This document shows, piece after piece, positions 52,424 through 59,762 of a stretch of DNA of 64,000 nt (positions within the stretch are counted from its first letter, which is position 1; each line of letters begins with the position of its first letter). The notes below the pieces were generated by a model. It searched no databases and was not told the origin of the DNA. It was given only the letters and a program-made list of their open reading frames with translations. The DNA is taken from NCBI RefSeq assembly GCF_024979235.1, contig NZ_JANLCM010000001.1, positions 2,294,001-2,358,000 of the forward strand, read 5' to 3'. The DNA is from Herbiconiux aconitum (GTDB lineage: Bacteria; Actinomycetota; Actinomycetes; Actinomycetales; Microbacteriaceae). The position numbers were made by a program, and so were the translations under genes.

Positions 52424-53290
52424 ATGACCGCGCCGACATCCGACGCGCTCCACCCGCACGCGGGTGTCGCGGGCGATCGACGCGCCGCGAGTTGGGCCCT
52501 CCTGCCCGCCGTGCTGGTCTGCGGGGCGGCCATCCTCCTGTTCGGGCTGCGGCTCCCGGTGCCGGGATACCTGATGCTGGTCGGCGGGGTCGTGCTGGCG
52601 TTCCTGTTGGAACGGCGGGGCCTCACCACCGCGGGGTTCGGCCGCGATCTCCTGCTGGTGGCTCTCGGCCAAGCCATCGTGAACACCATCTCGGTCGAGG
52701 CCGACATCAGCTACGGCAACATGGCGCTGATGGGCACGGTGCTCGCCCTGGCGGTGGCGGTGCCCTACCTGATCTCCCGGTTCCTCTACCGCGACCGGGC
52801 CATCCGCTTCCCCTGGCGTGGTGGCGGGCGCTGGGGGCGGTTCCACTGGGGCTACATCGCTCTCGTCATCGGCCTCGGCTGGCTGATCCTGCCGTTCTAC
52901 TTCATCACCTCGGGGGTCTACCTCAACTGGCCGACGGTCAGTGAGCCCGACGAGGTTATCCGGTTGTTCATCGGCGTCAACGCGGTCGGCACCTGGGACG
53001 AGCTGTTCTTCATCTGCACGATCTACGCCCTCCTCCGTCGGCACTTCCCCGACTGGCTGGCGAACCTGCTGCAGGCGACGGTGTTCGTCTCCTTCCTCTG
53101 GGAACTGGGCTACCAGGCCTGGGGTCCGCTGCTCACCATCCCGTTCGCGCTGCTGCAGGGCTTCATCTTCAGTCGCACGAAGTCGCTCGGCTACGTCGTG
53201 ACGGTGCACCTGCTGTTCGACGCGGTGGTGTTCCTCGTCATCGCCCGAGCGCACAATCCGCAATGGCCCCCCATGTTCCTCGTGGGCTGA
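52424..53290 (+). CDS. CPBP-like integral membrane protein, catalytic motifs degenerate
   Basis: This 288-residue protein has about eight hydrophobic segments (LLPAVLVCGAAILLFGL, YLMLVGGVVLAFLL, YIALVIGLGWLILPFYFITSG, LGYVVTVHLLFDAVVFLVIA). The layout resembles CPBP/CAAX protease-like proteins. The first motif E-E-x3-R is replaced by W-D-E-L-F-F-I, and the F-x3-H motif is absent (SFLWELGYQ). Only the last H-x3-D (HLLFD) remains. Proteolytic activity is therefore doubtful. It lies between the tig terminator and clpP1 with a separate promoter region. Confidence 0.65.
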   Translation: MTAPTSDALHPHAGVAGDRRAASWALLPAVLVCGAAILLFGLRLPVPGYLMLVGGVVLAFLLERRGLTTAGFGRDLLLVALGQAIVNTISVEADISYGNMALMGTVLALAVAVPYLISRFLYRDRAIRFPWRGGGRWGRFHWGYIALVIGLGWLILPFYFITSGVYLNWPTVSEPDEVIRLFIGVNAVGTWDELFFICTIYALLRRHFPDWLANLLQATVFVSFLWELGYQAWGPLLTIPFALLQGFIFSRTKSLGYVVTVHLLFDAVVFLVIARAHNPQWPPMFLVG

Positions 53291-53323
53291 GCCGGCGCGG
53301 GCCCTGGAGCGAACCGAACACTC

Positions 53324-53337
53324 TGCCGACGGCGAAC
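53324..53337. promoter_or_regulatory. Candidate ClgR-type operator upstream of clpP1
   Basis: TGCCGACGGCGAAC fits the CGC-N5-GCG core recalled for corynebacterial and streptomycete ClgR sites with one deviation (TGC-CGACG-GCG). It lies about 65-80 bases upstream of the clpP1 ATG. A -10-like TAGATT (53365-53370) lies between it and the ribosome binding site GGAG. Confidence 0.45.
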
Positions 53338-53402
53338 ACGGGCGCCGCGGAACCTCCGCTCCAGTAGATTCAAACCACTGCAAGTGAATTGGAGCGACAC
53401 AC

Positions 53403-53996
53403 ATGGCCGAAACGGCTCTTCCATCCAGCGTCTTCGACCGTCTGTTGAAGGACCGCATCATCTGGCTCGGGTCCGAGGTTCGCGACGACAACGCGAACGA
53501 GATCTGCGCCAAGATCCTTCTGCTCGCGGCTGAAGACCCCAAGCGCGACATCTACCTCTACATCAACTCGCCCGGCGGCTCGATCACGGCCGGCATGGCG
53601 ATCTACGACACGATGAAGTTCGTTCCGAACGACATCGTCACCGTCGGCATCGGAATGGCCGCGTCGATGGGCCAGTTCCTCCTCACGTCGGGCACCAAGG
53701 GCAAGCGGTACATCACGCCCAACGCCCGCGTGCTCCTGCACCAGCCGCACGGCGGGTTCGGCGGCACCGCATCCGACATCCAGACCCAGGCCCAGCTCAT
53801 CCTGAGCATGAAGCAGCGTCTGGCCGAGCTCACCGCCGCCCAGACCGGCAAGACCGTCGAGCAGGTCAACGAAGATGGCGACCGCGACCGCTGGTTCAGC
53901 GCGCAGGAAGCGCTGGAGTACGGATTCGTCGACCACGTTCGCGAGTTCGCGAGCGACGTCATCGGCGGCGCCGGCACCGCGGCCGACCAGGTCTGA
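53403..53996 (+). CDS. clpP1: ATP-dependent Clp protease proteolytic subunit 1
   Basis: This 197-residue serine protease subunit has the catalytic Ser in [16 protein letters not shown], the His in [16 protein letters not shown], and the Asp in the following [12 protein letters not shown] region. The N-terminus [23 protein letters not shown] is normal. In actinobacteria ClpP1 and ClpP2 form a mixed 14-mer that works with ClpX or ClpC1. It lies 38 bases from clpP2 in one operon. A ClgR-like site precedes the promoter. No propeptide peculiarity is seen. Confidence 0.97.
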   Translation: MAETALPSSVFDRLLKDRIIWLGSEVRDDNANEICAKILLLAAEDPKRDIYLYINSPGGSITAGMAIYDTMKFVPNDIVTVGIGMAASMGQFLLTSGTKGKRYITPNARVLLHQPHGGFGGTASDIQTQAQLILSMKQRLAELTAAQTGKTVEQVNEDGDRDRWFSAQEALEYGFVDHVREFASDVIGGAGTAADQV

Positions 53997-54033
53997 TCAG
54001 CACCGGATTTCGAGAGAAACAGGGATACAACTA

Positions 54034-54699
54034 ATGGAGACACCCACGTTCGGTGCGAGTGCATACCGCAACGGCACCATGCCGACGGATCGCTACATCC
54101 TGCCGACCTTCGAAGAGCGCACGGCTTATGGCTTCAAGCGCCAAGACCCGTACGCGAAGCTGTTCGAGGATCGCATCATCTTCCTCGGCGTGCAGATCGA
54201 CGACGCCTCGGCCGATGACATCATGGCCCAGCTGCTCGTGCTCGAGTCGCAGGACCCGGATCGCGACATCGAGATGTACATCAACTCACCCGGTGGCTCG
54301 TTCACCGCGATGACGGCGATCTACGACACGATGCAGTACGTGCGTCCGCAGATCCAGACCGTGTGCCTCGGCCAGGCGGCCTCCGCTGCGGCCGTATTGC
54401 TCGCGGCCGGAACGCCCGGCAAGCGCCTCGCTCTGCCGAACGCGCGCATCCTCATCCACCAGCCGGCCACCGGCCAGGGCGGCGGACAGGCGTCCGACAT
54501 CGAGATCCAGGCTCGCGAGATCCTGCGCATGCGCGAGTGGCTCGAGGGCACGCTCTCGCACCACTCGAACCGCACGCTGGAGCAGGTCAACAAGGACATC
54601 GACCGCGACAAGATCCTGTCGGCCGACGAGGCGCTGGAGTACGGCCTCATCGACCAGGTTCTGACGTCGCGCAAGAACGTCCCGGCGCTCGTCAGCTAG
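54034..54699 (+). CDS. clpP2: ATP-dependent Clp protease proteolytic subunit 2
   Basis: This 221-residue partner of ClpP1 has the catalytic Ser in [16 protein letters not shown], the His in [12 protein letters not shown], and the Asp in [13 protein letters not shown]. The start [21 protein letters not shown] gives the longer N-terminal propeptide typical of actinobacterial ClpP2, which is trimmed before assembly. The chosen ATG at 54034 has AGGGATAC upstream; the same frame is open earlier only as overlap with clpP1. A strong terminator and a family C element follow the TAG stop. Confidence 0.97.
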   Translation: METPTFGASAYRNGTMPTDRYILPTFEERTAYGFKRQDPYAKLFEDRIIFLGVQIDDASADDIMAQLLVLESQDPDRDIEMYINSPGGSFTAMTAIYDTMQYVRPQIQTVCLGQAASAAAVLLAAGTPGKRLALPNARILIHQPATGQGGGQASDIEIQAREILRMREWLEGTLSHHSNRTLEQVNKDIDRDKILSADEALEYGLIDQVLTSRKNVPALVS

Positions 54700-54711
54700 C
54701 TGTGCTGGTCC

Positions 54712-54746
54712 GGAGGGGCCCGTCGCCTGTGGCGGCGGGCCCCTCC
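54712..54746 (+). terminator. Terminator after clpP2
   Basis: GGAGGGGCCCGTCGCC (54712-54727) pairs with GGCGGCGGGCCCCTCC (54731-54746) over 16 bases with one G-T pair and a 3-base loop. It is one of the strongest hairpins in the window, 12 bases after the clpP2 stop. No long T run follows. Confidence 0.75.
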
Positions 54747-54747
54747 G

Positions 54748-54830
54748 CTCGCGCCGCCGCTTCTGCGGCGCGAGGCGACATGTGGCGGTCCGGTCGCTTC
54801 GCGGCCGGGCCGCCACCCAGGGTCGTCGAG
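54748..54830 (+). repeat. Family C structured 3'-UTR element, copy 4
   Basis: The perfect hairpin CTCGCGCCGC / GCGGCGCGAG (54748-54774), box CGACATGT (54776-54783), stem-loop TGGCGGTCC-GGTCGC / GCGGCC-GGGCCGCCA (54783-54815) and CCCAGGG. The lower stem arms differ from those of copy 3 yet remain complementary, so the pairing is conserved though the bases are not. Confidence 0.9.
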
Positions 54831-54869
54831 TACGGCCCGCAGCTTTCGATTCGCATCCCGGCGTAGTGG

Positions 54870-55379
54870 ATGCGATTTCACCAGCAGCCAGCGCATCCAT
54901 TCGGTGATTTTGGAGCTGCAAAGGCGCGGCTCTCGCGTGTTCTCCGCGGGCTTGTGGGACCCAAGTGGGGGTTCTTCCTGCGGGCCGAGACCATGCACGG
55001 CTACTACAGCTACCTCGAGGCGCTGCCGGATTCGCCCGATCGCGACTTCCACGAGATGAGCCACGGCGAGTCGTTTCTGGCCCTGCTCGACCGCAAGATC
55101 GACTCGCCCGGCTTCTTCTGCCTCGACGAGCCGGAGGCTGCCCTCTCCTTCGGCTCCACGCTGCGGTATCTCGGGCAGCTCGACGCCCTGGCCAAGGCCG
55201 GCGCACAGGTCGTGTGCGCCACGCACTCGCCGGTGCTGGCCTCGCTGCCCGGTGCGACCATCCTCGAACTCGGCGAGTGGGGTATCCGCGAGTCGGCCTG
55301 GCACGACCTCGAACTCGTGCACCACTGGCGCAGCTTTCTGGATGCGCCGGGCCGTTACCTGCGTCACATCGTCGATTGA
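54870..55379 (+). pseudogene. 5'-truncated AAA-family ATPase remnant
   Basis: The frame codes the C-terminal half of an actinobacterial AAA/ABC-like ATPase. WGFFLRAETMHGYYSYLEAL, HEMSHGESFLALLDRK (signature-like), GFFCLDEPEAALSFGST (Walker B) and QVVCATHSPVLASLPGATI (H-loop) are all present and in order. The Walker A half that should precede them is missing: only about 25 unrelated-looking residues separate the ATG from this region. A family C element lies 40 bases upstream. The remaining 170 codons have no stop, so loss of the 5' half was recent or the fragment is kept. It is not expected to bind ATP. Confidence 0.75.
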
Positions 55380-55469
55380 GCGACGGATGAGGGGAATGTG
55401 GCGTCGTTGGCCGTGCTTGTCCGGGGTTCAGGTTAGGCTCGACAGAACACAGCGTTTAGGAGGCTGGGC

Positions 55470-56747
55470 ATGGCACGCATAGGAGAGAGCGCCGACCTGC
55501 TCAAGTGCTCGTTCTGCGGAAAGAGCCAGAAGCAGGTTCAGCAGCTCATCGCCGGTCCCGGTGTCTACATCTGCGACGAATGCGTCGAGTTGTGCAACGA
55601 GATCATCGAGGAGCGTCTGTCCGAGGCCAGCGAAGAGGCGGCCAGCGAGTTCGAACTCCCGAAGCCGAAGGAGATCTATTCCTTCCTCGAGGAGTACGTG
55701 ATCGGGCAAGACGCAGCGAAGCGCGCCCTCAGCGTCGCGGTCTACAACCACTACAAGCGCACCCGCGCCCGCACGGCGATCGTGTCGGCCGAGGCGCAGG
55801 CCTCCGAGGTCGAGATCGCGAAGAGCAACATCCTGCTCATCGGTCCCACCGGATGTGGCAAGACCTATCTCGCGCAAACCCTGGCGAAGCGGCTGAACGT
55901 GCCGTTCGCCGTGGCGGATGCGACAGCCCTCACCGAGGCGGGCTACGTCGGCGAAGACGTCGAGAACATTCTGCTGAAGCTGATCCAGGCCGCCGACTAC
56001 GACGTCAAGCGGGCCGAGACCGGCATCATCTACATCGACGAGGTCGACAAGATCGCCCGTAAGGCCGAGAACCCGTCGATCACCCGCGACGTCTCGGGCG
56101 AGGGCGTGCAGCAGGCGCTGCTGAAGATCCTCGAAGGCACGGTCGCGAGCGTTCCGCCGCAGGGTGGGCGCAAGCATCCGCATCAGGAGTTCATCCAGAT
56201 CGACACGACGAACGTGCTGTTCATCGTGGCGGGAGCCTTCGCAGGGCTCGAAGAGATCATCTCCCAGCGCGCCGGCCGCCGCGGCATCGGCTTCAACTCG
56301 CCGCTGTACAGCAAGAAGGCCGAAGCGAACCTGTTCGGCGAGGTGCTGCCGGAAGATCTGCACAAGTTCGGGCTCATCCCCGAGTTCATCGGCCGGCTTC
56401 CCGTGGTCACCACGGTCACGCCGCTCGATCAGGCCGCGCTCATGCAGATCCTCACGGTTCCGCGCAACGCGCTCGTGCGGCAATACCAGCGGATGTTCGA
56501 GCTCGACGGAGTCGAACTCGACTTCGAGCACGACGCCCTCGAGGCCATCGCTGATCTCGCGGTGCTCCGCCAGACCGGCGCCCGTGGCCTCCGCGCCATC
56601 ATGGAGGAGGTGCTCGGGCCCATCATGTTCGAGGTGCCCTCCACCGACGAGGTGGGCCGCGTCATCGTCACCCGCGAGGCCGTGCTCGAGAACGCAGCGC
56701 CCACGATCGTTCCCCGCAAACCGCGGCGCGAGGAGAAGTCGGCCTAA
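55470..56747 (+). CDS. clpX: ATP-dependent Clp protease ATP-binding subunit ClpX
   Basis: This 425-residue AAA+ unfoldase feeds substrates to ClpP1P2. The N-terminal zinc finger is [17 protein letters not shown] with the second pair in ICDECVELC. Walker A is [16 protein letters not shown], Walker [14 protein letters not shown], and the pore and sensor regions ([24 protein letters not shown]) are normal. IGF-type ClpP contact appears as GRRGIGFNS. It is separated from clpP2 by the ATPase remnant and has its own upstream region. An AGGAGG ribosome binding site precedes the ATG. Confidence 0.97.
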   Translation: MARIGESADLLKCSFCGKSQKQVQQLIAGPGVYICDECVELCNEIIEERLSEASEEAASEFELPKPKEIYSFLEEYVIGQDAAKRALSVAVYNHYKRTRARTAIVSAEAQASEVEIAKSNILLIGPTGCGKTYLAQTLAKRLNVPFAVADATALTEAGYVGEDVENILLKLIQAADYDVKRAETGIIYIDEVDKIARKAENPSITRDVSGEGVQQALLKILEGTVASVPPQGGRKHPHQEFIQIDTTNVLFIVAGAFAGLEEIISQRAGRRGIGFNSPLYSKKAEANLFGEVLPEDLHKFGLIPEFIGRLPVVTTVTPLDQAALMQILTVPRNALVRQYQRMFELDGVELDFEHDALEAIADLAVLRQTGARGLRAIMEEVLGPIMFEVPSTDEVGRVIVTREAVLENAAPTIVPRKPRREEKSA

Positions 56748-56824
56748 GCGCGCAAGGCACTCTCATCATCCAACCCATCTCGGCGGGGATCGTCTCCGCC
56801 ATCACGGGGTTCGCCAGTTCGTTC

Positions 56825-57937
56825 GTGCTCGTGGTCGCCGGCCTCCATGCCGTCGGCGCCACGGATGCACAAGCCTCCAGCGGTCTACTCGCCGTCTGCG
56901 TCATCAGCGGGCTCTGCTGCATCCTGCTCGCGTGGTCGTTCCGGATGCCGATCTCGTTCGCGTGGTCGACACCGGGCGCGGCCCTGCTCGTCGCAGCGGC
57001 CGCCACCACCGACGACTTCCGGGCTGCTGTCGGCGCCTTCCTCGTCTGCGGCGCTCTGATCGTGCTCTGTGGGCTGTGGCCGGCGCTCGGGCGCGCGATC
57101 ACGCGCATCCCGAAGCCGCTGGCGAGCGCCATGCTCGCGGGCATCCTGTTCCCGATCTGCCTGGCTCCCATCCAGGCCTCGGTCGAGATCCCGTGGCTCG
57201 CGTTGCCCGTGGTGATCACCTGGCTTCTCTTCTTCCGCCTCGCACCGCGCTGGGCAGTGCCCGCCGCCATGGTGGTGGCCGCCATCGGCATCGGCGTGAC
57301 CGGCGGGTCGGGCTGGCTGACCGAGGCGAGTCTCGCGCCGAGTCTCAGTTTCGTGGTGCCCGAGTTCGATCCACTGGTGATCGTGAGCCTCGGCCTTCCT
57401 CTGTTCATCGTGACGATGGCGGGCCAGAACGTGCCCGGGTTCGCCGTGATGTCGACCTTCGGATACGCCGTGCCACCTCGGCCGGCCCTGCTGGCCTCGG
57501 GCATCGGCACCATGACAGCCTCGTTCTTCGGTGGTCATGCCGTCAACCTCGCTGCCATCACCGCGGCCATCATGGCGGGGCCCGACTCGCATCCCGATCG
57601 CGACAAGCGGTGGGTGGCCTCGGTGACCGCCGGCATCCTCTACGTGGTGTTCGGCCTGGCGGCCGGCGTCGCCACCGCGCTCATCGCGGCGGCGCCCCCG
57701 ATCCTCATCACCGCCGTGGCGGGGCTGGCGCTCCTCGGCGCCCTGGTGGCGGCAGTGTCGAACGCCATCGAAGACCCGGCGCACCGCATCCCGGCCATCG
57801 CCACCTTCTTGGTGACGGCATCCGGAGTCTCCATCGTGAGCATCGGATCGGCCTTCTGGGGCCTGCTCGTCGGGGGCGTGATCATGCTGTGGAGCGCCTT
57901 CCCGTGGCGGCGTCGTAAAGTGATCGAGGGGTCCTGA
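56825..57937 (+). CDS. benE: Benzoate/H+ symporter BenE-like transporter (start codon unclear)
   Basis: This is a BenE-family proton-coupled uptake permease with about 12 hydrophobic helices (SGLLAVCVISGLCCILLAWSF, ALLVAAAATTDDFRAAVGA, LLFFRLAPRWAVPAAMVVAAI, LASGIGTMTASFFGGHAVNL). The first conserved helix (QPISAGIVSAITGFASSFVL) begins upstream of the GTG at 56825, from about 56771, but the frame there has no ATG, GTG or TTG back into clpX. An ATC near 56765 preceded by CAAGG, or a sequencing error, may explain it. Reported from 56825 only because that is the first usual start codon. Confidence 0.8.
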   Translation: MLVVAGLHAVGATDAQASSGLLAVCVISGLCCILLAWSFRMPISFAWSTPGAALLVAAAATTDDFRAAVGAFLVCGALIVLCGLWPALGRAITRIPKPLASAMLAGILFPICLAPIQASVEIPWLALPVVITWLLFFRLAPRWAVPAAMVVAAIGIGVTGGSGWLTEASLAPSLSFVVPEFDPLVIVSLGLPLFIVTMAGQNVPGFAVMSTFGYAVPPRPALLASGIGTMTASFFGGHAVNLAAITAAIMAGPDSHPDRDKRWVASVTAGILYVVFGLAAGVATALIAAAPPILITAVAGLALLGALVAAVSNAIEDPAHRIPAIATFLVTASGVSIVSIGSAFWGLLVGGVIMLWSAFPWRRRKVIEGS

Positions 57938-57965
57938 GACCCCGTCACGCGTCGAAGGGAATCGG

Positions 57966-58958
57966 ATGCAGTACACACGCCTCGGTCGGTCAGGGCTCGA
58001 GATCTCGGCGATCGTGCTCGGGTGCATGAGCTACGGCGAGCCGGGCCGCGGAACCCACCCGTGGTCGCTGCCCGAGGAGGAGTCGCGGCCGTTCTACCGT
58101 CGTGCCCTCGAGGCGGGAATCACCACCTTCGACACCGCTGACAGCTACTCGGCCGGGTCGAGCGAGGAGTTCGCCGGCCGGGCGCTCGGCGAATTCGCGC
58201 GGCGTGACGAGATCCAGATCGCGACGAAGGTGTATTTCCCTCTGCAGCACAGTCCGCTGCACGACGGGCCGAACAGCCGCGGGCTCTCGCGGGCGCACAT
58301 CCTCACCTCCATCGACGAGAGTCTGCGCCGTCTCGGCACCGACTACGTCGACCTCTACCAGATTCATCGGTGGGACGACGAGACGCCCATCGAAGAGACG
58401 ATGGAGGCCCTGAACGACGTCGTGCGCTCCGGCAAGGCGCGGTACATCGGCGCCTCGTCGATGTGGGCCTGGCAGTTCGCCAAGGCGCAGCACACGGCCG
58501 AGCGGAACGGCTGGACGCGCTTTGTATCGATGCAAGATCAGTACAACCTGCTGCAGCGCGAAGAGGAGCGGGAGATGCATCCGCTCGCCCTCGATCAGGG
58601 CGTGGGTGTGCTGCCGTGGAGCCCGCTGGCTCGCGGGCGTCTGACGCGGCCGTGGGGTGTGGAGACGGCGCGCACCGAGACCGACGAGGTGACGAAACGG
58701 ATGTACGGGCAGGCCGAGGAGGCCGACCGCGCGATCGTCGAGGCGGTGGGGCGGATCGCGGATGCCCGCGGTGTGAGTCGCGCGCAGGTCGCGTTGGCGT
58801 GGGTGCGTCAGCAGACCGCCGTGTCAGCGCCGATCGTGGGCGCCACGAAGCTGTCGCAGCTCGACGACGCGATCGCGTCGCTCGACGTCACGCTCGACGC
58901 CGAGGAGCTCGCCGCGCTCGAGGCGCCCTACACTCCCCGCCTTCCCGAAGGGTTCTGA
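57966..58958 (+). CDS. Aldo/keto reductase
   Basis: This 330-residue NADPH-dependent oxidoreductase has MQYTRLGRSGLEISAIVLGCMSYG, the Asp/Tyr pair in TTFDTADSYSAGSSEE, the Lys in EIQIATKVYFPLQ and the His in DLYQIHRWDDETPIEE. The cofactor segment is APIVGATKLSQLDDA. It belongs to the YajO/yeast YPR1-like group of the same superfamily as the reductase at 3613-4617, but is not a close copy. GAAGGGAATC precedes the ATG. It may be read with the BenE-like gene 28 bases upstream, which would suggest a role in degrading an imported aromatic; that is speculative. Confidence 0.92.
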   Translation: MQYTRLGRSGLEISAIVLGCMSYGEPGRGTHPWSLPEEESRPFYRRALEAGITTFDTADSYSAGSSEEFAGRALGEFARRDEIQIATKVYFPLQHSPLHDGPNSRGLSRAHILTSIDESLRRLGTDYVDLYQIHRWDDETPIEETMEALNDVVRSGKARYIGASSMWAWQFAKAQHTAERNGWTRFVSMQDQYNLLQREEEREMHPLALDQGVGVLPWSPLARGRLTRPWGVETARTETDEVTKRMYGQAEEADRAIVEAVGRIADARGVSRAQVALAWVRQQTAVSAPIVGATKLSQLDDAIASLDVTLDAEELAALEAPYTPRLPEGF

Positions 58959-58970
58959 GAGGCCCGCCGC

Positions 58971-59028
58971 CGAATCGCCAAAAACTGACGGAATGCGGGG
59001 GAGCGTTGCGGCGTGTTGTGGCGACTCG
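58971..59028. repeat. Inverted repeat family B, copy 3
   Basis: CGAATCGCCA (58971-58980), followed by AAAAC, faces TGGCGACTCG (59019-59028), preceded by GTTG. The arms pair with one mismatch. It lies between the aldo-keto reductase gene and a convergent small gene, 12 bases after the reductase stop. Confidence 0.7.
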
Positions 59029-59039
59029 ATGGGCGCGCG

Positions 59040-59279
59040 CTACGCCCCGGGGGTGACGACGGCGGCGTCCGTGTCCGCGTCGTACTCGATCACGGTCTCG
59101 TCGTCGAGCTCGACGACGGGTTTGCCCTCGAGCCAGGTCAGCGTCCAGCTCCATTCGGATGCTGCGACTCCCGCCTCGGCCAGCTCGCCCTCGACCTCGT
59201 AGATCGCGTCGATCACGGGCTGGGGGAGGCGCGACGGCGGTTCGTCGCCGACGAGCCACCGGGTTCCGAGCTGGATCAT
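59040..59279 (-). CDS. Small acidic protein, function unknown
   Basis: This 79-residue protein has a C-terminal acidic beta-rich part (WSWTLTWLEGKPVVELDDETV, then EYDADTDAAVV) and an N-terminal amphipathic helix (PQPVIDAIYEVEGELAEAGV). There are no membrane or signal segments. The ATG at 59279 is chosen because upstream frame is rich in Arg and Ser as in antisense shadow. It lies 22 bases downstream of the acetyltransferase stop on the same strand, probably as the last gene of the valS-GNAT unit. No family is recognised. Confidence 0.55.
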   Translation of the reverse strand: MIQLGTRWLVGDEPPSRLPQPVIDAIYEVEGELAEAGVAASEWSWTLTWLEGKPVVELDDETVIEYDADTDAAVVTPGA

Positions 59280-59301
59280 CAGAGGGTTCCGCCCTGCATC
59301 A

Positions 59302-59748
59302 TCAGAGTTCCTTGTCGTAGGTGACCCACTGGGTCTTCTCGGCCACGTTCTTGTAGAGCGAGCGCGCGGTCTCGTTGTCTTTCGCGGTGATCCAGCGCAC
59401 GATGCTCGCGCCTCGGGCACGGCCGACATCCGCAACGCCCTCGATCAGCGCGCTGGCGATGCCCTGCTTGCGGTTCTCGGGCAGCACGTAGAGGTCGTCG
59501 AGGTAGAGCCCGCGGCTCCCGGCGAGGGGGCGGGCGAACTCGCGGAAGTGGGCGAGACCCACCACCTCGCCGTTCTCGTCGACCGCCACCAGGCACTCGA
59601 GCTCGTTCGAGTCGTCGATGATCCAGCTCCACACCAGCACGGCCTTCTCGTCGTGCAGCGGCGTCTCGTAGAACTCTCCGTAGCCGGTGTACACCGCGTG
59701 CCACGGAAAGAACTCGCTCGTCTGGACGGGTCTGACCTCGATCGGCAT
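59302..59748 (-). CDS. GNAT-family N-acetyltransferase
   Basis: This 148-residue GNAT enzyme has motif A in LDDLYVLPENRKQGIASALIEG (residues about 83-104), with the Q/R-x-x-G-x-A core RKQGIA for acetyl-CoA. N-terminal IEVRPVQTSEFFPWHAVYTGY and C-terminal ETARSLYKNVAEKTQWVTYDK are typical. The ATG has GGAGGCGACG directly upstream and lies 15 bases after the valS stop, so it is probably co-transcribed with valS. The substrate is unknown. Confidence 0.88.
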   Translation of the reverse strand: MPIEVRPVQTSEFFPWHAVYTGYGEFYETPLHDEKAVLVWSWIIDDSNELECLVAVDENGEVVGLAHFREFARPLAGSRGLYLDDLYVLPENRKQGIASALIEGVADVGRARGASIVRWITAKDNETARSLYKNVAEKTQWVTYDKEL

Positions 59749-59762
59749 CGTCGCCTCCTGGC

